Assembly (NCBI GenBank): GCA_035652335.1
Contig: DASRDZ010000030.1
Location: 26,306 to 90,305, forward strand
Direction: 5' to 3'
Source of the DNA: DASRDZ01 sp035652335
GTDB taxonomy: Bacteria; Chloroflexota; Dormibacteria; Aeolococcales; Aeolococcaceae
DNA length: 64,000 bases
Made by a program: the position numbers and the translations under genes. Shown here in pieces: positions 57,909-64,000 of this stretch (positions are counted from its first letter, which is position 1; every line of letters starts with the position of its first letter). Below the pieces are notes generated by a model that was not told the origin of the DNA, did no database searches, and was given only the letters and a program-made list of their open reading frames with translations.

Positions 57909-58351
57909 GGCCGATCCGCGCCGGGGATCCCCCTGCCAAGGCTGTCGAGCATCTCCTGGAAGAACGGTCGGTCGGGCAGGCTCGGGTGGGGAACCGTCAG
58001 CGCCTCGTCGGAGTGGCGCACCTCGCCGCTCTCGCCCAGCAGCAGGATGTCCGCATCCGCGCGCCGCGGCCCCCAGCGGTAGGTCGGGCGGCGGCCCGCA
58101 TCCCACTCCGCGCGCTGCGTGTGCTCCAGCCACCGCCGCGGCTCCCACGCGCCCGGCGCGCGCAGCTTCACCACCTGGTTGAGGAAGTCCGGCTGGTTGG
58201 TCACCCCGACGGCGCGGGTGATCCGCTCCTCCGACGCCGCCTCGACGCGCACCCCGTCGCGTTGCAGCAGCTCCCGCAGCAGGGCGAGCTGGCGGGTGCG
58301 GTTGCCCAGGTTGGCGCCCAGCGCCACCCAGGCGACGGCGGTGGCGCTCAG
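57905..58351 (-). CDS. folK: 2-amino-4-hydroxy-6-hydroxymethyldihydropteridine pyrophosphokinase, probable CTG start
   Basis: HPPK of folate synthesis. VALGANLGNR near the N-terminus, QPDFLNQVVKLR, RRWLEHTQRAEWDAGR and ADADILLLG match the family; the last shows the metal Asp pair. Reading from the first GTG (58327) truncates the fold; a CTG at 58351 overlaps the folP stop as CTGA and gives (M)SATAVAWVALGANLG, the expected N-terminus. No ATG/GTG/TTG is in frame there. Confidence 0.85.
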   Translation of the reverse strand: MSATAVAWVALGANLGNRTRQLALLRELLQRDGVRVEAASEERITRAVGVTNQPDFLNQVVKLRAPGAWEPRRWLEHTQRAEWDAGRRPTYRWGPRRADADILLLGESGEVRHSDEALTVPHPSLPDRPFFQEMLDSLGRGIPGADRP

Positions 58352-59595
58352 CCGGTCGGCCCCGGCGCGGGCTCGTCGTGCAGATCGGCCGGCACGCCGC
58401 GGATCACGGCGTCGGCCGCCCGCAGCGCCCGCACGGTCTGCGGCACGTCGTGGACGCGCAGGATGTCCCCGCCGCGCTCGGCCGCCAGCACGCCCAGTGC
58501 CAGCGACCCCTCCAGCCGCTGCTCGGGCGGCGCACCCCCCAGCAGCATCCCGACCGTCGACTTGCGCGAGATCCCCACCAGGACCGGCCGGGCCAGCCCG
58601 CGCAGCTCACCGAGCCGGCGCAGGACCTCCAGGTTCATCGCCGGCGTCTTGCCGAAGCCGAGCCCTGGGTCGACGATGACGCGCTCGGTGTCGATCCCCG
58701 CCTTCTCCGCGACGACCAGGGACTCGCGCAGCCCCGCGGCCACCGCCTCGACCACGTCGCCCGGGTAGTCGGTGCCGCGCTGGTTGTGCATGCAGACGAC
58801 GGCGCATCCCGGCGACGCGGCCACCACGCGGGGCATGTCGGGATCGCCGCGCAGCCCCCACACGTCGTTGACCACGTGCACCCCCGCCTCGATGGCCGCC
58901 TCGGCGACGCGCGCCTTGCGGGTGTCGACGCTGAGGGCCACGTGCGCGGGGAGCGCGCCGGCCAGCTCGCGCAGCACCGGCAGCACGCGGGCCAGCTCCT
59001 CCTCCGCCGGGACCTCGACCGAATGGGGGCGGGTCGACTCGCCGCCGACGTCGATGAGGTCCGCGCCCGCCTCGGCCATCGCCACCGCCGTCGCCACCAC
59101 CGCCTCGGCGTCGCGCCCGGCCAGCCCGTCGCCCGAGAAGGAGTCGGGGGTCACGTTGACCACGCCCATCACCAGCGTCCGCACGCCGAAGCGGAGCAGG
59201 ACCCCCCGAGCGTCGACGGGTCGCGGCGCGCCGCCCTTGCCCGCCAGCGCCTCCTGCAGCGCAGCTCCCAGCGCCTCGGTCCTGCGGCCCCACTCGGTGA
59301 GGCGGGCGGGCAGGTCGCCCAAGGCGCTGAGCGGGCCGAGGAGGAGGACCCGGTCGCCGTCCAGCGAGCTGAGCACCTCACCGCCGAGGCCGCGGAAGAT
59401 GCGCTCCAGCACCCGCGTCTCGTCGGGCGCGAGGCCGCGCATCGCGAAGGCCTCCTGGGACCCGTGCCGGGCCAGCAGGGGAAGCGCGGCGGGACCGGCG
59501 CCGAGGGCGAGCGCCTCGCTGCGGAGGACGTCGACCGGGCCGGGGAGCAGCGGGCGCACCCCGTAGCGCGCGGAGTCCACCGCGGTGAGAGGCAC
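58348..59595 (-). CDS. folP: Dihydropteroate synthase with N-terminal extension
   Basis: 415 aa. The C-terminal 270 residues are DHPS: VMGVVNVTPDSFSGDG, DVGGESTRPHS, VHVVNDVWGL, VDPGLGFGKTPAMN and VGISRKSTVGML. The first 140 residues are extra and resemble the N-terminal domain of archaeal-type DHPS proteins (PLLARHGSQEAFAMRGLAPD). Joins p-aminobenzoate to the pterin. Confidence 0.93.
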   Translation of the reverse strand: MPLTAVDSARYGVRPLLPGPVDVLRSEALALGAGPAALPLLARHGSQEAFAMRGLAPDETRVLERIFRGLGGEVLSSLDGDRVLLLGPLSALGDLPARLTEWGRRTEALGAALQEALAGKGGAPRPVDARGVLLRFGVRTLVMGVVNVTPDSFSGDGLAGRDAEAVVATAVAMAEAGADLIDVGGESTRPHSVEVPAEEELARVLPVLRELAGALPAHVALSVDTRKARVAEAAIEAGVHVVNDVWGLRGDPDMPRVVAASPGCAVVCMHNQRGTDYPGDVVEAVAAGLRESLVVAEKAGIDTERVIVDPGLGFGKTPAMNLEVLRRLGELRGLARPVLVGISRKSTVGMLLGGAPPEQRLEGSLALGVLAAERGGDILRVHDVPQTVRALRAADAVIRGVPADLHDEPAPGPTG

Positions 59596-59615
59596 CCTCA
59601 GCGGCCCAACCGGCG

Positions 59616-60128
59616 TCAGGCCGAGGTGGGCGCCGCCTGCTCGGGGGCGACGTCGGCGGGCTGCAGGTCGCCCACCGCCGACTTCTTCGGCACCATGACG
59701 CGGCGCCGGAAGATGCAGACCCGCTCACCGCGCTGGTTGTAGGCCCGCGTCTCGACGTGGACCACGCCGCGGTCGGGCTTCGACTGCGACTCCTTCTTCT
59801 CCAGGACGGTGGTCTCGGCGTAGATGGTGTCGCCGTGGAAGGTGGGGTTCTCGTGCTTCAGCGACTCCACCTCGAGGTTGGCGATGGCCTTGCCGCTGAC
59901 GTCGGGCACGCTCATCCCCAGCGCCAGGCTGTACACCAGGTTGCCCACCACCACGTTGCGCTTGAACTGCGTCTGCGTCTCGGCGTAGTGGGCGTCGAGG
60001 TGCAGGGGGTGGTGGTTCATGGTGATGAGGCAGAAGAGGTGGTCGTCCGCCTCGGTGATGGTCTTGCCGGGCCAGTGCCGGTAGGTGGCGCCGACCTCGA
60101 ACTCCTCGTAGTAGCGGCCGAATTGCAC
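59616..60128 (-). CDS. MaoC-like hot-dog dehydratase
   Basis: 170 aa. YEEFEVGATYRHWPGKTITE start, DHLFCLITMNHHPLHLDAHY (catalytic Asp/His region) and VVGNLVYSLALGMSV match MaoC/mesaconyl-C4-CoA hydratase-like proteins. Acts on a CoA thioester; substrate unknown. 20 nt upstream of folP. Confidence 0.87.
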   Translation of the reverse strand: MQFGRYYEEFEVGATYRHWPGKTITEADDHLFCLITMNHHPLHLDAHYAETQTQFKRNVVVGNLVYSLALGMSVPDVSGKAIANLEVESLKHENPTFHGDTIYAETTVLEKKESQSKPDRGVVHVETRAYNQRGERVCIFRRRVMVPKKSAVGDLQPADVAPEQAAPTSA

Positions 60129-60147
60129 GGATGCGGCTCCCCTGGCG

Positions 60148-61068
60148 ATGACAATGTGCTCCTGTGCGCACTGTACCCGGACAAACCTCCGCCTCGCGGT
60201 GAGCGGGCAGGAGGAGCTCCCGCCGCCGGTCCCCGAGAGCGCCCTGTTCCACGGCAGGGCGATCGATCTGCTGCGCCGCCTCCCCGACGAGAGCGTCGAC
60301 CTCGTCTACGTGGACCCGCCCTTCAACACCGGGCAGCGCCGCCAGGGCAGGCGCCTGCGCACCGCCCGCGACGCCGAGGGCGACCGCACCGGCTTCGCCG
60401 GCCGCCGCTACGCCACCACCGCCGAGCAGCGCGAGTCCTACGCCGACGCCTTCGACGACTACCTCGCCTGGCTGCGCCCGCACGCCGTCGAGACGCGCCG
60501 GGTGCTCAAGCCGCACGGCAGCCTCTACTTCCACATCGACCCCCGTGAGTCGCACTACTGCAAGGTGCTGCTCGACGAGGTGTTCGGCCGCGCGCAGTTC
60601 CTCAACGAGGTGATCTGGGCCTACGACTACGGTGCGCGCAGCACCACGCGCTGGTCACCCAAGCACGACGTCATCCTGGTGTACGTGCGCGACCGCGGGC
60701 GCCACCACTTCGACACCGGCGAGGTCGACCGCCTGCCCTACATGGCGCCGTCGCTGGTCACCCCGGAGAAGGTGGCGCGCGGCAAGCTGCCCACCGACGT
60801 GTGGTGGCACACCATCGTCCCAACCAACTCGCGCGAGCGCACCGGGTACCCGACGCAGAAGCCGCTCGGGATCCTGCGGCGCATCGTCGCCGCGTCGTCG
60901 AAGCCGGGCGACCTGGTGCTCGACTGGTGCGCCGGCAGCGGCACCACCGGCGTCGCCGCGCACCAGCTGGGGAGGCGTTTCCTGCTCGGCGACAGCAGCG
61001 CCGACGCCATTGCGCTGATGCGCAAACGTCTGGCCGACGTTGCCGGCCTGCGGGTGATCGAGGGCTGA
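60148..61068 (+). CDS. Orphan N6-adenine/N4-cytosine DNA methyltransferase (beta-class order)
   Basis: 306 aa. Catalytic motif IV D56-P-P-F59 (LVYVDPPFNTG) precedes the SAM-binding FxGxG-type motif (DWCAGSGTTGVAAHQLGRRF) near residue 268, the order of beta-class enzymes; YPTQKPLGILRRIV is motif X-like. No restriction endonuclease nearby. Start could be later (GTG at 60199). Confidence 0.88.
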   Translation: MTMCSCAHCTRTNLRLAVSGQEELPPPVPESALFHGRAIDLLRRLPDESVDLVYVDPPFNTGQRRQGRRLRTARDAEGDRTGFAGRRYATTAEQRESYADAFDDYLAWLRPHAVETRRVLKPHGSLYFHIDPRESHYCKVLLDEVFGRAQFLNEVIWAYDYGARSTTRWSPKHDVILVYVRDRGRHHFDTGEVDRLPYMAPSLVTPEKVARGKLPTDVWWHTIVPTNSRERTGYPTQKPLGILRRIVAASSKPGDLVLDWCAGSGTTGVAAHQLGRRFLLGDSSADAIALMRKRLADVAGLRVIEG

Positions 61069-61071
61069 GCG

Positions 61072-62121
61072 TCAGCCGGTGGCGGCGGGCAGGACGACGG
61101 TGAAGGTGGTGCCCTGGCCCAGCTCGGACTCGACGCTGATGTGGCCGCCGTGCGCCTCGACGGTGTGGCGGGCGATGGCGAGTCCGAGGCCCGCCCCGTC
61201 GCCGTCCCGCTGGCGCGAGCGGTTGGCCTTGTAGAAGCGCTCGAAGATGCGCGGCAGCGACTCCGCGGTGATGCCGACGCCGGTGTCGGCCACCTGCAGG
61301 GCGACGCGATCGCCGGCGCGCGGCTCGGCGCGCACGGTGACCGACCCGCCCTGCGGCGTGAACTTGATCGCGTTGTGGACGAGGTTGCGCACAACCAGCG
61401 CCAGCCGCGACGTCTCGCCGACCACGGGCGGCGTGCCGGCGGCGACGTCGAAGCGCAGCTCCACCCCGCGCTCCTCGGCCAGGGGGCGCAGCCGGTCGGC
61501 GGCGTGCACCAGCTCCTCGACCGGCACCGGCGACGGGTGGAGCGGCCGCTCGCCCGCCTCCATCAGGGAGAGTTCCAGCAGCTCGTCGACCATCTGGCGC
61601 AGGTGGGTCACCTCCTGGCCGATGCGCTCGACGAACTGGGCCGCCTCCTCGGGCTCGCCGAGAGCCCCGTTCTGCAGCGTCTCCACCAGGAGGTGGATGG
61701 CGGTGACCGGGGTGCGCAGCTCGTGGGAGACGTTGGCCACGAAGTCGCGCCGCACCGTCTCCAGCTGGCGCAGGCGGGTCTGGTCGCGGAGCACCACGGC
61801 GACGTCGACGTGCCCTTGCCCCGCAAGGGGAATCGCCCGCGCGGTGACGGTGCGCGCGCCGACCACCTCGGTGAGCTCGTCGTGGGTCTCGACCTGGCGC
61901 TCGAAGGCGCCGTTGACCAGCAGCGCGATGCGGTAGTCGTGCGCCACCTCGGCGAGTGGCCGTCCCACGGCGTCCTCGCCGGCGCCGAACAGCTCGCGTG
62001 CCGCGGCGTTGAGCCAGACCACCCGTCGCTGCGCCGACACCACGATGACGGCGTCCTCCAAGCGGTCGCACAGGGATGCCAGCAGCTCTGTCGACTGCGC
62101 TGCCCCGTCCACGGAGGACAT
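61072..62121 (-). CDS. PhoR-like sensor histidine kinase without membrane helices
   Basis: 349 aa. PAS domain (about 12-110: ALCDRLEDAVIVVSAQRRVV-like, VVWLNAARELFG region), H133 in VSHELRTPVTAI, and the HATPase motifs HNAIKFTPQGG (N box), VADTGVGI (G1), IFERFYKAN (F box) and GAGLGLAIAR (G2). No transmembrane segment is visible, unlike typical PhoR. Faces away from pstS. TATACT ends 9 nt before the ATG at 62121. Confidence 0.88.
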   Translation of the reverse strand: MSSVDGAAQSTELLASLCDRLEDAVIVVSAQRRVVWLNAAARELFGAGEDAVGRPLAEVAHDYRIALLVNGAFERQVETHDELTEVVGARTVTARAIPLAGQGHVDVAVVLRDQTRLRQLETVRRDFVANVSHELRTPVTAIHLLVETLQNGALGEPEEAAQFVERIGQEVTHLRQMVDELLELSLMEAGERPLHPSPVPVEELVHAADRLRPLAEERGVELRFDVAAGTPPVVGETSRLALVVRNLVHNAIKFTPQGGSVTVRAEPRAGDRVALQVADTGVGITAESLPRIFERFYKANRSRQRDGDGAGLGLAIARHTVEAHGGHISVESELGQGTTFTVVLPAATG

Positions 62122-62171
62122 GATCGAAGCAGTATAGGGAGGGCCGCCGGGCACCAGGCTCGTTGCAGGCC

Positions 62172-62211
62172 GTTAACGCTTTCTTAATGCCGACCTAAAG
62201 CACTGACAATG
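62172..62211 (+). promoter_or_regulatory. PHO box (PhoP/PhoB-type direct repeats) upstream of pstS
   Basis: Four 7-mers at exact 11-bp spacing: GTTAACG (62172), CTTAATG (62183), CCTAAAG (62194) and GACAATG (62205). The 11-bp period and TTAA core match PhoB/PhoP operators. It lies between the divergent kinase and pstS genes and should activate pstS in phosphate starvation. Confidence 0.75.
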
Positions 62212-62299
62212 CGGCTCGGGGCACGATGGCGCCGTCAGAGAGCGGAGGCGCCCAACGATCAGGACCAGCCGTCCGAGCGCACCCGCCGATGGGGCTTGT

Positions 62300-63217
62300 A
62301 TGCAACTGCGAATGCTCGCCGTGCCGGCCGTCGCCGGTCTCGCGCTCGTCGCCTGCGGATCCACCGACAACTCCACGAGCAGCAGCTCGTCGTCCGGCGC
62401 CGCGTCCGGCGCGGCCACCTCGTCGTCGACGACGGCCGCCTGCGCCACCGGGACGATCACGGCGAGTGGCTCGACGGCGCTGCAGCCGCTGGTCCAGCAG
62501 GCGGCCCAGGCCTACCAGGCCAAGTGCCCCGGCTCGACCATCACCGTCAGCGGCGGCGGTTCCTCGACGGGCCTGAGCAACGTCGCCAGCGGCGCCTCCG
62601 ACATCGGAGATTCGGACGTTCCTGTCAGCAACGCGAAGGCCGTCGACCCGACCACGGTGACCGACCACCAGGTGGCCATCGCGGTCTTCGCGGTCATCGT
62701 CAACCCCAAGACCGGCGTCACCAACCTGACCACCCAGCAGGTGCGTGACATCTTCAGCGGCAAGGACACCAACTGGAGCCAGGTGGGCGGGGCCAACGTC
62801 CCCATCACCCTGGTGGAGCGCAAGACCGGGTCGGGCACGCGCCTGTCCTTCGACAAGGACATCATGCAGGGCACCCCGGAGGCGGCCAACCCGGCGTCGA
62901 CGCAGGACTCCACGCAGCTCGTGCTCACCAGCGTCGCGGGACCGGCCGGCGGCGTGTCCTACCTGGTCGCGTCGTCGGCGGACTCGACGGTGACCAAGGT
63001 GAACCTCGACGGCGTGGCCCCGACCGGCGACAACGTCAAGAACGGGACCTACAAGTACTTCTCGCACGAGCACATGTACACCAAGACGTCGGCGAGCCCG
63101 CTGGCCACGTCGTTCATCGCCTTCATGCTCTCGTCCGACTTCCAGAACAGCACGGTGGCCCAGGCCGGCTACCTCCCCGAGGCCACCACGACGGAGCAGT
63201 CGCTCGCCGACAAGTAG
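62300..63217 (+). CDS. pstS: Phosphate ABC transporter substrate-binding lipoprotein
   Basis: 305 aa. Lipobox LALVAC (C19), Ser/Thr-rich linker, then the phosphate-binding fold: ITASGSTALQPLVQQAAQAY, SGGGSSTGLSNVASGASDIG, VERKTGSGTRLSF. Delivers phosphate to PstCAB. Preceded by the PHO box. Confidence 0.95.
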   Translation: MQLRMLAVPAVAGLALVACGSTDNSTSSSSSSGAASGAATSSSTTAACATGTITASGSTALQPLVQQAAQAYQAKCPGSTITVSGGGSSTGLSNVASGASDIGDSDVPVSNAKAVDPTTVTDHQVAIAVFAVIVNPKTGVTNLTTQQVRDIFSGKDTNWSQVGGANVPITLVERKTGSGTRLSFDKDIMQGTPEAANPASTQDSTQLVLTSVAGPAGGVSYLVASSADSTVTKVNLDGVAPTGDNVKNGTYKYFSHEHMYTKTSASPLATSFIAFMLSSDFQNSTVAQAGYLPEATTTEQSLADK

Positions 63218-63247
63218 GAGTCGGGCACGCAACCACCCCACACTCCC

Positions 63248-64000
63248 GTGACCGCAGGCCAGGGCGGTGAGGCGCCGACGCCTCCCGCCCCCGGCCTGAG
63301 CGGCGCCGTCGCGGTCCCCGGGCTGCGGCGGCGTTCGCGTCTCCTCGACCGCGTCTCGCGCCACGTCCTGCTCGCCGGCGCGGGCATCAACGTCGTGCTG
63401 GTCGTGCTGGTCGTCATCTTCCTGCTCTCTCGGGCCTGGCCGACCATCACCGACATCGGCCTGGGCAGCTTCTTCGGCAGCACCACCTGGGACCCCGACG
63501 CGGGGATCGGCTTCGGCGTCGGGATGTTCGGCGCCCTGGCCCCGATCATCGGCTCCTTCGCGGTGGTGCTGCTGGCGCTGCTCATCGCCGTGCCCTTCGC
63601 CCTCGCCGTCGCCGTGTTCATCACCGACACCAATCCGCGCGTCGGCGAGCGCTTCATCCGGCCCGCGGTCGAGGTCTTCGTGGGCATCCCGTCGGTGGTG
63701 TACGGGTACATCGGCTTCATCGCCCTGCTGCCGCTCCTGCGCAACATCGCCCCGCCCGGCCGCGAGGGCTCGGGCATCCTCGCCGCCGGCATCGTGCTGG
63801 CGATCATGGTGATCCCCACCATCGCCACCATCAGCGCCGACGGCCTCTACGCCGTGCCGCGGGCGCTCAAGGAGGGCTCCGCCGCGCTCGGCGCGACGCA
63901 GTGGCAGACCATCCGGCGCGTGCTGCTGCCGGCGGCCCGCGCCTCCATCGTCAGCGGCATCGTGCTCGGCTTCGCTCGCGCCATGGGCGAGGCGCTGGCC
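63248..64000 (+). CDS. pstC: Phosphate ABC transporter permease PstC, 5' part
   Basis: The reading frame from GTG 63248 stays open to the window end (251 codons). A short Pro/Arg lead, then TM helices; LLAGAGINVVLVVLVVIFLL, the GIPSVVYGYIGF signature and the EAA-like loop ALKEGSAALGATQWQTIRRV are typical of PstC. Truncated by the window. Confidence 0.94.
   Translation, partial: MTAGQGGEAPTPPAPGLSGAVAVPGLRRRSRLLDRVSRHVLLAGAGINVVLVVLVVIFLLSRAWPTITDIGLGSFFGSTTWDPDAGIGFGVGMFGALAPIIGSFAVVLLALLIAVPFALAVAVFITDTNPRVGERFIRPAVEVFVGIPSVVYGYIGFIALLPLLRNIAPPGREGSGILAAGIVLAIMVIPTIATISADGLYAVPRALKEGSAALGATQWQTIRRVLLPAARASIVSGIVLGFARAMGEALA

Noticed and set aside
1..64000. tRNA genes, rRNA genes, CRISPR arrays, insertion sequences, prophage
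   Set aside because: No cloverleaf, no rRNA-like stretch, no regularly spaced short repeats and no transposase, integrase or phage gene was recognised.

Overview
This window is a very GC-rich bacterial chromosome segment carrying the replication-origin neighbourhood. The order parS-parA-parB, lepB, ndk, an M16 peptidase, then jag-yidC-yidD-rnpA-rpmH facing dnaA-dnaN, with recF and a DciA-like gene next door, is the classic oriC block. The gene content fits a high-GC Terrabacteria lineage: a two-helix YvcK, FemAB-type acyltransferases, a short YidC, DUF3501, DUF2203, an MshA-like glycosyltransferase, a SUF system with Rieske protein and SufU, and many leaderless start codons. A soil group such as Candidatus Dormibacterota or a relative is my best guess, but the phylum is an inference. 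I see no insertion sequence, prophage, CRISPR array, rRNA or tRNA.

Layout. 0-3.8 kb: a truncated XRE regulator, a D,D-carboxypeptidase coupled to a Fur/Zur regulator, a divergent His-rich cation exporter, and HU. 3.8-8.8 kb: YvcK, an epimerase, GlpX, a zinc-finger membrane protein and a protein built from a duplicated module. 9-11.7 kb: a soluble PRC/MgtE_N/CBS protein followed by an atypical Nramp transporter. 11.7-17.4 kb (minus strand): glycerol-3-phosphate dehydrogenase, an Fe-S partner, a stand-alone ParA with a histone-H1-like partner, two unknowns and a PfkB kinase. 17.4-19.8 kb: a receiver protein, a membrane protein, an isocitrate dehydrogenase-like enzyme and a zinc ribbon. 19.9-28.4 kb: cysteine desulfurase, Rrf2 regulator, sufC-sufB-sufD-Rieske-sufS, then sufU-sufT after a short interruption by minus-strand genes. 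28.5-34.7 kb: DUF2203, lysA, a 93-bp tandem repeat, DUF3501, a candidate structured RNA, an SH3-like protein, a FemAB protein and a CPBP protease. 34.7-46 kb: the segregation and origin block. 46-54.4 kb: dciA-recF-glycosyltransferase on the minus strand, then GT4, HAD, a secreted protein, a propeller lipoprotein and a DUF4388 protein. 54.4-64 kb: second FemAB, OmpR-type regulator, O-methyltransferase, folate genes, MaoC, an orphan DNA methyltransferase, a PhoR-like kinase, a PHO box, pstS and the start of pstC.

Genes that work together. The SUF genes form a complete Fe-S assembly route, and the Rrf2 gene and sufU share a near-identical promoter-operator sequence that probably ties them to one regulator. 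ParA, ParB and two parS sites next to the origin form a chromosome-segregation module. The rpmH-rnpA-yidD-yidC genes are chained by 4-nt start-stop overlaps. The kinase, an 11-bp-period PHO box and pstS-pstC form a phosphate-starvation module. Recurrent architectural features are TAnnnT -10 boxes 6-9 nt before start codons (leaderless mRNAs) and two probable non-canonical start codons (ATC for rpmH, CTG for folK).
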